From NCBI GenBank assembly GCA_946544695.1, contig CAMNMO010000166.1, positions 1-6,464 of the forward strand: a stretch of DNA of 6,464 bases. Reading direction: 5' to 3'. The position numbers and the translations under genes were made by a program. The notes below the pieces were generated by a model that saw only the letters and a list, made by a program, of their open reading frames with translations, was not told where the DNA came from and ran no database searches. This DNA is from an uncultured Ruminococcus sp. (GTDB lineage Bacteria > Bacillota > Clostridia > Oscillospirales > Ruminococcaceae). Positions 1-5,588 of the stretch are shown one piece after another. Position 1 is the first letter of the stretch; every line of letters begins with the position of its first letter.

Positions 1-1028
1 CCGTCACGGAATTCGATGATGCCCGCAAGGTTTTCTTTAAGGGCTTTCAGATCCTCTGACTTGGTGGCTTTTATGAGTTCGTCAAGCTCTTTTTCATAGT
101 TATCCTCTGTCAGCTTAACAGATGCCAGCATCAGGTGGGGCTCGGAGTTTGCCTGTGCGAAAAAGCTGTCAACTATCTCCTGCGCCGCATCGTTGAGGTC
201 GGTGTTGTGTTCTGTCAGTTCCTTCATGCCGTCTGAAAGTTCCTCAGCACCGTCATAGAGGTCATCAACGCCGTTTTCTATATCTTCCCTGTCAGAAAGG
301 ACATCGTCTATCGTCTCACGGAAATACTTGTCCTCCACCTTGTTGTAATCAAGTTCAAGCTCCTTGATCTCGTTTTTCAGGTCATCATTGGTGACTTTGC
401 TGCCCAGACGGTAGGCGTAGACATATTCTTCTGCCTTCTGGCTGGTTGTGCTGCGCACCATCTCATAGTATTCATCGGTAACGAAGATAAGTCCGAAATT
501 CTTAGACCTTACAGCGGTGTCGGAAAACTTTGCCTTTGGCTGGTCGTAGTCGGGCACACAGCCTATACCGCAGACGGTGAACTCTGCGCCGCCTGCGCTT
601 ATGGTATCGCCGACAGATATGTCATTCTCGGCTGCATAGCGCTTTTCCACCACGCACTGACTGCCTGTCTCGGCAAGGCTGCCCTCATCGAGTATGACCT
701 TGTCGATCTTCTCACGGTTTTTGAACATTCTCAGCTTTGTCTTATCATCAACTGCAAGGTCGGTGTAGAACTCAGCCTGTATCTCGGTGCCGCCCTCTGA
801 TAACTTTTCTCTCTCATCATCATTCAGCGGCAGGAACACCGTGAAGCAGCCGTCCTGTGTGTTGAATTCGCTGCGCTTTTCTTCTGCGCCACGCAATACG
901 GTCTCTGCCGAACCCACAATGCCTATGACCAGATAGATTCCCATTGCTATGACAAGTATCAGCGCAAGATACCGTCCGAACCCCGCTTTAAGGTCACGGG
1001 GCAGCCTTTTTCTAAGTACCCTTCTCAT
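1..1028 (-). CDS. ABC transporter permease, FtsX/MacB type (N-terminal part, runs off left edge)
   Basis: The frame is open from ATG at 1028 to the window edge, giving 342 codons; the C-terminus is missing. The protein starts with a basic stretch (MRRVLRKRLPRDLKAGFGRY) and a membrane helix at about residues 20-39. An extracytoplasmic region follows. Its first part (about 45-210) resembles the MacB-type periplasmic domain, with short strand-like segments such as GDTISAGGAEFTVCGIG. Residues about 214-290 are acidic and predicted helical or coiled coil, with a heptad-spaced pattern at 251-271 (G253/G260/G267 and L257/L264/L271). In this family further membrane helices normally lie in the missing part. 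The start shares one base with the ATPase stop (TGATG), so the two are translationally coupled and should form one transporter. Such pairs usually act in peptide or antibiotic export, lipoprotein handling or envelope stress. The substrate is not readable. Confidence is high for the family and low for the substrate. Confidence 0.88.
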   Translation of the reverse strand, partial: MRRVLRKRLPRDLKAGFGRYLALILVIAMGIYLVIGIVGSAETVLRGAEEKRSEFNTQDGCFTVFLPLNDDEREKLSEGGTEIQAEFYTDLAVDDKTKLRMFKNREKIDKVILDEGSLAETGSQCVVEKRYAAENDISVGDTISAGGAEFTVCGIGCVPDYDQPKAKFSDTAVRSKNFGLIFVTDEYYEMVRSTTSQKAEEYVYAYRLGSKVTNDDLKNEIKELELDYNKVEDKYFRETIDDVLSDREDIENGVDDLYDGAEELSDGMKELTEHNTDLNDAAQEIVDSFFAQANSEPHLMLASVKLTEDNYEKELDELIKATKSEDLKALKENLAGIIEFRD

Positions 1029-1729
1029 CACAGATCCTCCAGTTCGGCGGCAGGCACCCTTGTCTCATTCTCGTAGTCCTTGCGTATCATGCCGTCCTTA
1101 ATGATTATGACCTTGTGCACCATGTTCTTGATGGAGTTGTTGTGGGTAACTATCAGCATGGTGGTGCCGTACTTGGCGTTTATCTTTTCCAGCAGTATCA
1201 GTATATCTCTGGAGGTCTTGGAATCCAGTGCGCCTGTGGGTTCATCGCAAAGCAGCAGTCTGGGATTTTTTATGAGCGCCCTTGCTATGGCACAGCGCTG
1301 CTGCTGTCCGCCCGAAAGCTGTGCGGGGAACTTGTTCTGGTGTTCGGTGAGACCCAGTGTCTCCAGCAGTTCGTCCATATCCAGCGGGTCCTCCGCCAGA
1401 TAGCTGCACACCTGTATGTTCTCCCTGACGGTCAGGTTGGGCACAAGGTTGTAGAACTGGAAAATAAATCCCAGAAAGTCACGGCGGTAGTCCGAAAGTT
1501 CGGCAGGTTTAAGTCCGAATATCTCCCTGCCGTCCACCTTTACAGAGCCGCTGTCCATCGTATCAAGTCCGCCGATACAGTTCAGCAGCGTGGATTTTCC
1601 CGAACCGCTGGTGCCCTGTATAACGCACATCTGTCCCTTTTCAACACCTGTGCTGACCCCCTTCAATACCTGTATATAGCTTGTGTCCTTGCCGTAGCTT
1701 TTCTTGACATCTTTTACCTCTAAGTACAT
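1028..1729 (-). CDS. ABC transporter ATP-binding protein (MacB/LolD-like)
   Basis: A complete 233-residue nucleotide-binding subunit, the usual length for the MacB/LolD/FtsE-like group. Visible motifs are Walker A GTSGSGKST at 39-47, the Q-loop at Q91 within FIFQFYNLVPNLTVREN, the signature LSGGQQQR at 138-145, Walker B LLLCDEP with catalytic E163, the D-loop GALDS at 166-170 and the switch H196. The FYNLVP..TV.EN segment and the DEPTGALDS wording are typical of the family that pairs with FtsX-type permeases. The protein should sit on the cytoplasmic face and hydrolyse ATP to power the permease encoded immediately downstream. ATG at 1729 is preceded by a strong GGAGGG ribosome site (1742-1737) with a 7-base spacer. 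It lies 104 bp downstream of tetR on the same strand and is probably co-transcribed from the tetR promoter. I see no convincing separate promoter, although two inverted repeats occupy the gap. Confidence 0.96.
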   Translation of the reverse strand: MYLEVKDVKKSYGKDTSYIQVLKGVSTGVEKGQMCVIQGTSGSGKSTLLNCIGGLDTMDSGSVKVDGREIFGLKPAELSDYRRDFLGFIFQFYNLVPNLTVRENIQVCSYLAEDPLDMDELLETLGLTEHQNKFPAQLSGGQQQRCAIARALIKNPRLLLCDEPTGALDSKTSRDILILLEKINAKYGTTMLIVTHNNSIKNMVHKVIIIKDGMIRKDYENETRVPAAELEDL

Positions 1730-1766
1730 TATCTTTCCCTCCGTTGCATTTTCTGTGACCGTATCA

Positions 1767-1788
1767 AAAGTTAGACTAAGCTAACTTT
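1767..1788. promoter_or_regulatory. 22-bp inverted repeat upstream of the ABC ATPase gene, possible operator
   Basis: The arms AAAGTTAG (1767-1774) and CTAACTTT (1781-1788) are perfect complements around a 6-base centre (ACTAAG). The core, 1770-1785, also contains the overlapping element TTAGaCTAA. The site lies 25 bp upstream of the ATPase ribosome site and downstream of tetR, where a protein could control the transporter pair separately from its regulator. The GTTAG/CTAAC elements recall the known DtxR/IdeR box (TTAGGTTAGSCTAACCTAA), but the spacing is not canonical. It does not match the palindrome in front of tetR, so a different regulator would be needed. Function is inferred only. Confidence 0.45.
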
Positions 1789-1799
1789 ACCCTATATCA

Positions 1800-1819
1800 C
1801 GGAACAGTTCCCTGTTCCG
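1800..1819. repeat. Hairpin-forming inverted repeat just after tetR
   Basis: The arms CGGAACAG (1800-1807) and CTGTTCCG (1812-1819) pair perfectly around the 4-base loop TTCC, 14 bases past the tetR stop. In the tetR-to-ATPase direction the run of seven T lies before the hairpin, not after it, so it does not look like an ordinary intrinsic terminator. It could be an mRNA stability or processing element, a partial attenuator, or a protein-binding site. It shares the half-site AACAG/CTGTT with the tetR operator, though with a much shorter spacing. Confidence 0.45.
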
Positions 1820-1833
1820 AAAAAAACATTCTT

Positions 1834-2472
1834 TCAGCGCTCGCTGTCGTCGTCCACCAGCGCATAAGTTATCCAGCCCTTTATCAGATAATCCATACAA
1901 GGCTTGATGAAGCGCATAGCTTCCTGCCTGTCCGTGAAATGGTTCATCATGTGGATAAAGGCATCTATCTGTACATGTGTCAGCCAGTGAAGCATTTCCC
2001 TGTTGGCATGCTTGCCCGGCACCACAGCTGCGTACCTTTCCGCCATGTCCACATAGACCAGATCCAGCTTATCTATTATCTGTTCGACTACGCCCTCGTA
2101 TTTCGAGCCCGCCGACCTTTCAAGCAGAATGGTCATCTCATCGAAATTGTCGTATATAACGTTTACCAGTTTCTCAGCGAATTCATCATGGTCGCCGTCC
2201 TGCTGCTGATATGACAGAAGATCTGTCTCGGTGTCCTCAGCAAAGTGCTTGTCCAGCACCTCCATCAGATCACTCAGCGCCCTATCGATGACGCCGCCAA
2301 GCAGGCCGTCCTTATCCTTGAAAAAGAAGTACACCGCCCCTGTGGTAACGCCCGCATCTGCGGCTATCTTACGCAGCGAGGCTTTGATGAACCCCTTTTC
2401 AAGAAACTCGTTTTTTGCGCATTCTATGAGCCTTGCACGGCTCTCCTTGTTATCCCTGTTGTTTTCACCCAT
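1834..2472 (-). CDS. TetR/AcrR-family transcriptional regulator
   Basis: A 212-residue protein, standard for the family. The N-terminal helix-turn-helix spans about residues 12-58: an opening helix (RARLIECAKNEFLEKGF), then ASLRKIAADAGVTTGAVYFF with the characteristic TTGAVYFFFKDKDGLL ending. In this family the second half (about 65-205) is an all-helical ligand and dimerisation domain. Here it carries no recognisable substrate signature. The protein should bind DNA as a dimer and release it on binding a small molecule. It is the first gene of the tetR-ATPase-permease unit, the usual arrangement for a repressor controlling its own efflux-type transporter. ATG at 2472 is preceded by AAAGGAG (2486-2480) with a 7-base spacer. 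A perfect 30-bp palindrome covers its promoter, which strongly suggests autorepression. Inducer and transported compound are unknown. Confidence 0.95.
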   Translation of the reverse strand: MGENNRDNKESRARLIECAKNEFLEKGFIKASLRKIAADAGVTTGAVYFFFKDKDGLLGGVIDRALSDLMEVLDKHFAEDTETDLLSYQQQDGDHDEFAEKLVNVIYDNFDEMTILLERSAGSKYEGVVEQIIDKLDLVYVDMAERYAAVVPGKHANREMLHWLTHVQIDAFIHMMNHFTDRQEAMRFIKPCMDYLIKGWITYALVDDDSER

Positions 2473-2486
2473 AGTATCTCTCCTTT

Positions 2487-2516
2487 AGATAACAGTGTTA
2501 CGTAACACTGTTATCT
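2487..2516. promoter_or_regulatory. Perfect 30-bp palindrome, probable TetR-family operator
   Basis: Bases 2487-2501 are the exact reverse complement of 2502-2516, with no central gap (centre TTACGTAA). Each half contains a small nested palindrome (AACAGTGTT at 2491-2499 and AACACTGTT at 2504-2512). Length, symmetry and position match known TetR-family operators. It overlaps four bases of the -10 box, includes the predicted start site near 2506 and ends against the tetR ribosome site. A bound dimer, or pair of dimers, would therefore block initiation. Because transcription should start inside it, the leader RNA would not contain the whole palindrome. Binding by the adjacent TetR protein is inferred. 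Confidence 0.85.
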
Positions 2517-2541
2517 TACTATATTTTTTCGATTTCGTCAA
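2513..2541 (-). promoter_or_regulatory. Sigma-A-type promoter of the tetR-ABC operon
   Basis: On the minus strand, TTGACG (2541-2536) and TAAGAT (2518-2513) are separated by exactly 17 bases, five and four matches to the two consensus hexamers. The spacer is A-rich. The predicted start is near 2506, leaving a leader of about 34 bases before tetR. The -10 box overlaps the 30-bp palindrome, so the promoter is very probably repressed by whatever binds there. Confidence 0.75.
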
Positions 2542-2731
2542 GAGTCCGCAGGCAGTGCGGCAGCGATTTTGTAGCATCGCACTATTACACCCGACCGTCC
2601 CGAACAGCACTGTGTGCATTTTGCACTATTCAGTCAGGACAGCCCGATAGGTACAGCCCTTTTATGTAAACCTTGTGCAACCTGCTTAAAGCTGTGCGGC
2701 GAAATTTGTGTAAAAAAATCCCGTTTTCGGC
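2542..2731. other. Intergenic stretch without a gene, between tetR and ligase promoters
   Basis: Together with the flanking promoters this is part of a 375-base region (2473-2847) with no credible coding frame. It holds only short inverted repeats: AGTGCG/CGCACT at 2554-2559 and 2578-2583, an inner GCGAT/ATCGC alternative (2563-2567, 2576-2580), and GTGCA/TGCAC at 2614-2618 and 2622-2626. None is long enough to assign a function, and I recognise no riboswitch or small RNA. Confidence 0.5.
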
Positions 2732-2760
2732 TTTACTTTTGCGGCTAAGTATGTTACAAT
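2732..2760 (+). promoter_or_regulatory. Promoter of the adenylate-forming ligase, extended -10
   Basis: TTTACT (2732-2737) and TACAAT (2755-2760) are separated by 17 bases, and TG at 2752-2753 makes an extended -10. The weaker -35 fits this class. The predicted start is near 2767, which gives a leader of about 80 bases before the ligase start at 2848. Confidence 0.65.
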
Positions 2761-2770
2761 AAATTTAATT

Positions 2771-2803
2771 GCTTTTATGCTTTACAGCTTTTACGCTTTT
2801 GCA
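2771..2803 (+). repeat. Imperfect tandem direct repeat in the ligase leader
   Basis: Two adjacent units of 16-17 bases, GCTTTTATGCTTTACA (2771-2786) and GCTTTTACGCTTTTGCA (2787-2803), differ at only a few positions. Each unit also contains two GCTTT elements. They begin just past the predicted transcription start, where a direct-repeat-binding regulator or an initiation-region effect could act. This may also be simple low-complexity sequence. Confidence 0.4.
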
Positions 2804-2847
2804 GGATAAAGCACCGATAATATCATATTTGAAAGGATAGTTATATA

Positions 2848-4479
2848 ATGCCGATAACAGAATTTCTGGAAAAAAATGCAGCACAGTTCCCCGACAAGAC
2901 TGCGTTGGTCGAACTCAATCCCGAGATAAGGGAAAAGCGTGTGACCTGGAAGGAGTATGAACTCATCGAGCCCACTGCCGATGTACCTTACAGACGGGAG
3001 ATAAGCTGGTCTGTATTCAACGAGAAGGCTAACCGCTTTGCAAACCTGCTCATCTCAAGGGGTGTCAAGAAGGACGACAAGGTGGGCATACTGCTGATGA
3101 ACTGCCTTGAATGGCTGCCCATCTATTTCGGTATACTGAAAACAGGCGCACTGGCTGTGCCGCTGAATTTCCGCTATACTGCCGACGAGATAAAGTACTG
3201 TGTTGAACTGGCAGAGGTGGATATACTGGTATTCGGTCCTGAGTTCATAGGCAGGGTCGAGGAGATAGTTGACGACATAAGCGTTGGCAGACTGCTGTTC
3301 TACGTGGGCGAAGGATGTCCCACATTTGCAGAACATTATGACAGACTGGCTGCAAACTGTTCAAGTGTCAGCCCTGACATTAAGCTGACCGACAAGGACA
3401 ATGCTGCCATATACTTCTCATCGGGCACAACAGGCTTCCCCAAAGCCATACTGCATAATCATGAGAGCCTTGTGCATTCCGCCAAGGTCGAACAGAAACA
3501 TCACGGTCAGACAGCTGACGATGTTTTCCTGTGCATACCGCCCCTCTACCACACAGGCGCCAAGATGCACTGGTTCGGCAGCCTGATATCGGGCGGCAAG
3601 GCTGTTATACTCAAGGGCGTAAAGCCAAAGTTCGTGCTGGACGCTGTTTCAAGAGAACACTGCACCATCGTGTGGCTGCTGGTGCCGTGGGCACAGGATA
3701 TCCTCGATGCGGTGGACAGGGGCGATATCGACCTGTCGCAGTATGAACTTGACCAGTGGAGACTGATGCACATAGGCGCACAGCCTGTTCCGCCCTCACT
3801 GATAAGCCGCTGGAAGAAGCTTTTCCCCAACCACCAGTATGACACAAACTACGGACTCAGCGAAAGCATCGGTCCCGGCTGCGTACATCTGGGCGTTGAC
3901 AACATACACAAGGTAGGCGCCATAGGCAAGGCAGGCTACGGCTGGGAGGTCAAGATAGTTGACGAGAACGGCGAGACTGTACAGCGTGGCGAGGTCGGTG
4001 AACTTTGCGTAAAGGGTCCCGGCGTTATGACCTGCTATTACCGTGACCCGAAGGCTACCGCCGAAACACTGAAGGACGGCTGGCTGTTCACGGGCGACAT
4101 GGCACAGGAGGACGAGGACGGTTTCATCTTCCTGGTAGACCGCAAGAAGGATGTTATCATCAGCGGCGGTGAGAACCTTTACCCCGTTCAGATAGAGGAC
4201 TTCCTGAGAGCGCACCCCGCTGTCAAGGACGTTGCAGTTATCGGTCTGCCCGACAAGAGACTGGGCGAGATAGCAGCTGCGATAATCTCCATAAAGGAAG
4301 GCATGACCTGCACTGAGGAGGATATCAATAACTTCTGCCACAAGCTGCCCCGCTACAAGAGACCTCACAAGATCATCTTTGCCGATGTTCCAAGAAACCC
4401 CACAGGCAAGATCGAGAAGCCCTTACTCCGCAAGATCTACTGCGGCGAATCGGTCGTTGCAAAGCAGAACAATTCCTGA
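2848..4479 (+). CDS. Class I adenylate-forming enzyme, probable acyl-CoA ligase
   Basis: A 543-residue member of the ANL superfamily, which activates a carboxylate with ATP and normally transfers it to coenzyme A. Motifs in order: P-loop SSGTTGFPK at 191-199, the substrate-side PLYHTG at 232-237, YGLSES at 335-340 (aromatic plus conserved E339), the ribose-binding D417 in FTGDM, the hinge DRKKD at 431-435 followed by SGGENLYP, and the C-terminal PTGKIEK with catalytic lysine K521. All key residues are present, so the enzyme should be active. The N-terminus is unusual: relative to typical FadD/CaiC-like enzymes, about 25 extra residues near 22-50 precede the usual 'W..F.EKANRFA' element. ATG at 2848 has AAAGGA (2832-2837) 10 bases upstream. 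The gene stands alone, with its own promoter and terminator. No carrier protein, thiolase or dehydrogenase lies nearby, so the substrate (fatty, aryl or other acid) cannot be read from context. Confidence 0.93.
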   Translation: MPITEFLEKNAAQFPDKTALVELNPEIREKRVTWKEYELIEPTADVPYRREISWSVFNEKANRFANLLISRGVKKDDKVGILLMNCLEWLPIYFGILKTGALAVPLNFRYTADEIKYCVELAEVDILVFGPEFIGRVEEIVDDISVGRLLFYVGEGCPTFAEHYDRLAANCSSVSPDIKLTDKDNAAIYFSSGTTGFPKAILHNHESLVHSAKVEQKHHGQTADDVFLCIPPLYHTGAKMHWFGSLISGGKAVILKGVKPKFVLDAVSREHCTIVWLLVPWAQDILDAVDRGDIDLSQYELDQWRLMHIGAQPVPPSLISRWKKLFPNHQYDTNYGLSESIGPGCVHLGVDNIHKVGAIGKAGYGWEVKIVDENGETVQRGEVGELCVKGPGVMTCYYRDPKATAETLKDGWLFTGDMAQEDEDGFIFLVDRKKDVIISGGENLYPVQIEDFLRAHPAVKDVAVIGLPDKRLGEIAAAIISIKEGMTCTEEDINNFCHKLPRYKRPHKIIFADVPRNPTGKIEKPLLRKIYCGESVVAKQNNS

Positions 4480-4509
4480 CATACGTCAGCACATAACACA
4501 ACTATAACG

Positions 4510-4542
4510 ATACCCCCGCAGTGACGAGATCTGCGGGGGTAT
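4510..4542 (+). terminator. GC-rich hairpin after the ligase gene
   Basis: A 12-bp perfect stem, ATACCCCCGCAG (4510-4521) with CTGCGGGGGTAT (4531-4542) around a 9-base loop, begins 31 bases past the ligase stop. The stem is very stable but the bases after it (TCTGATG) form no U-tract. It is either an imperfect intrinsic terminator or a 3'-end-protecting hairpin. It also lies between two converging genes and could limit read-through in both directions. Confidence 0.7.
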
Positions 4543-4550
4543 TCTGATGT

Positions 4551-4582
4551 AAAAACAAGGCTGCGCCGAAAAGCGCAGCCTT
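4551..4582 (-). terminator. Intrinsic terminator of the SH3-domain gene
   Basis: A 10-bp perfect stem (AAGGCTGCGC at 4557-4566, GCGCAGCCTT at 4573-4582) encloses a 6-base loop. Read on the minus strand it is followed by GTTTTT (4556-4551), a proper U-tract, and it starts 12 bases past the stop of the minus-strand SH3 gene. In the plus direction it is followed only by a weak TGATATT stretch and would be a poorer back-up terminator for the ligase. Confidence 0.85.
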
Positions 4583-4594
4583 TGATATTACGTA

Positions 4595-5200
4595 TTATTC
4601 CTCAACGGGGGCGGTGAAGTAGTTGCCCCAAGCATAACCCTCTTTATCGTTATACTCAACATAGTACCAGTTGTTCTCGTTGCGGATGAACTTGACCTCC
4701 GCACCTGCGGGAATGGTATCCAGCGTTGACGAACTCGATGAAGGGTCAGGGTGCAGCAGCACAGCGCCTGTACACTTTATGGTCTGTACATTGCTGTCCT
4801 CTTCCTCTTCTTCCTCCTCTTCCGTCTTGGAAGTCTTTTTCTTGGTGGACTTCGATGTCTCGGGACGCTGGGTAGCCGTCTCGGTCTCAGCGGGCGGCAT
4901 GACATAATCGGTGGAAGTTATGGTGCCTGTTGCTTTAGTGCCTATCTCCTGATTGGTAAAAAGATTTTTCCAGAAAAGCATTATGACAACAATAACTATA
5001 AGAAATGTGAGCATGATAGCGATTATTCCCTTTACTGCCGAACTCATGGCAGCCTCACGTTCCACCTGTTTTCTTGATTTTCTTGCGCCCTGTCTGTTGG
5101 TTCTCTGTCTCTGCTGACCGTTCTGCTGCGGTCTGCCATATTGTTCCGACTGACCCTGACGGGGTCTTTGATTATTTCTGTACTGATTATTATCCGGCAT
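4595..5200 (-). CDS. Single-pass membrane protein with extracytoplasmic bacterial SH3 domain
   Basis: A 201-residue protein with four clear parts. Residues 1-49 are hydrophilic and rich in Q, N, R and G, with a basic end (RKSRKQVER). Residues 58-77 form one membrane helix (GIIAIMLTFLIVIVVIMLFW). Residues 82-137 are a Thr/Ser/Lys linker ending in eight consecutive glutamates (127-134). Residues 138-195 resemble a bacterial SH3 (SH3b) domain: VQTIKCTGAVLLHPDPSSSS, then IPAGAEVKFI, NNWYYVEYNDKEGYAW and NYF. The positive-inside rule puts the N-terminus in the cytoplasm and the SH3 domain outside. SH3b domains commonly bind peptidoglycan or cell-wall peptides, so a wall-sensing, tethering or division role is plausible but not shown. 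No enzymatic domain is attached. ATG at 5200 follows GAAAGGAAG, with its AGGA core (5214-5211) 10 bases away. The gene is monocistronic, with its own promoter and terminator. Confidence 0.88.
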   Translation of the reverse strand: MPDNNQYRNNQRPRQGQSEQYGRPQQNGQQRQRTNRQGARKSRKQVEREAAMSSAVKGIIAIMLTFLIVIVVIMLFWKNLFTNQEIGTKATGTITSTDYVMPPAETETATQRPETSKSTKKKTSKTEEEEEEEEDSNVQTIKCTGAVLLHPDPSSSSSTLDTIPAGAEVKFIRNENNWYYVEYNDKEGYAWGNYFTAPVEE

Positions 5201-5222
5201 TAGCCCGTCTTCCTTTCAAATC

Positions 5223-5236
5223 AAAAAGCGCTTACG
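5223..5236 (-). promoter_or_regulatory. Possible catabolite-response (cre-like) element in the SH3 gene leader
   Basis: Read on the minus strand, CGTAAGCGCTTTTT agrees with 12 of 14 positions of the cre consensus TGWAARCGYTWNCW used by CcpA in Firmicutes. The core AAGCGCTT is palindromic. It lies about 22-35 bases downstream of the predicted start, where CcpA can act as a roadblock. Single matches of this quality occur by chance, so this is tentative. Confidence 0.3.
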
Positions 5237-5264
5237 CATCATCTTCAAATACTTTTACTTTCCT

Positions 5265-5293
5265 ATTATACAAAATAATGCACCAAATGTCAA
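5265..5293 (-). promoter_or_regulatory. Exact-consensus sigma-A promoter of the SH3-domain gene
   Basis: On the minus strand, TTGACA (5293-5288) and TATAAT (5270-5265) are both perfect and separated by exactly 17 bases, with AT-rich DNA upstream. The predicted start is near 5258, giving a leader of about 57 bases. The sequence predicts strong, growth-associated expression unless a repressor acts in the leader. Confidence 0.92.
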
Positions 5294-5503
5294 TTAAAAT
5301 TCGGTTACATTAAAACTTATAATTTTCTTAAACCGAGACCTGCGCTGAATGCATTCATTAAATGTCATCAAATTTCCCCTAAATAAAGACCACACAGCCC
5401 CAAAAGATGACAGATACACGCCTTTACAGACCCGCCTTAGTATCCTACTGTTGATTTTGCCCAAAAATTGCGGCAGCTATACACCTTATGCGCATTTTTT
5501 TGC
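5294..5503. other. Intergenic stretch without a gene, between divergent promoters
   Basis: Part of a 388-base gap between the two start codons at 5200 and 5589. The frame is open on the plus strand from 5349, but the translation lacks protein-like character until the signal peptide at 5589, no ribosome site precedes 5349, and the promoter lies downstream of it. The only structure I see is a 12-bp perfect palindrome (TGAATGCATTCA, 5346-5357). The base composition is more AT-rich and irregular than in the genes. Confidence 0.55.
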
Positions 5504-5533
5504 TAGACAGATGTGCAGGCTTGGTGGTATGAT
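5504..5533 (+). promoter_or_regulatory. Promoter of the anchored secreted protein, extended -10
   Basis: TAGACA (5504-5509, five of six matches) and TATGAT (5528-5533, five of six) are separated by 18 bases. TG at 5525-5526 provides an extended -10. The predicted start is near 5540, which gives a leader of about 49 bases and rules out in-frame start codons at 5349 and 5529 for this transcript. Confidence 0.65.
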
Positions 5534-5588
5534 AAATACAGAAGAAAAACTTCCCCCATCGGCAGTCAAAGATTGGAATGATCACAAA

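Noticed and set aside
1115..1723. 202-codon open frame on the plus strand opposite the ABC ATPase
   Set aside because: It is antisense to a gene with every ABC motif, its translation has no domain character, and no ribosome site precedes it.
1800..1833. Intrinsic terminator separating tetR from the ABC genes
   Set aside because: The T-run precedes the hairpin in the direction of transcription, so it would not release RNA polymerase in the usual way; kept only as a hairpin.
2542..2731. Riboswitch or small RNA in the tetR-ligase gap
   Set aside because: Only 5-6 bp stems with competing partners were visible and no known riboswitch core was recognised; the stretch also lies upstream of the ligase promoter.
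3796..4368. 190-codon open frame on the minus strand opposite the ligase
   Set aside because: It lies wholly within a clearly coding gene with intact ANL motifs; it is a shadow of codon bias.
2732..4479. The ligase as part of a nonribosomal peptide or polyketide cluster
   Set aside because: No carrier protein, condensation domain, ketosynthase or phosphopantetheinyl transferase is present, and the gene is bounded by its own promoter and terminator.
5346..5357. 12-bp palindrome TGAATGCATTCA as an operator
   Set aside because: It is short, far from both divergent promoters and not repeated nearby, so chance is a sufficient explanation.
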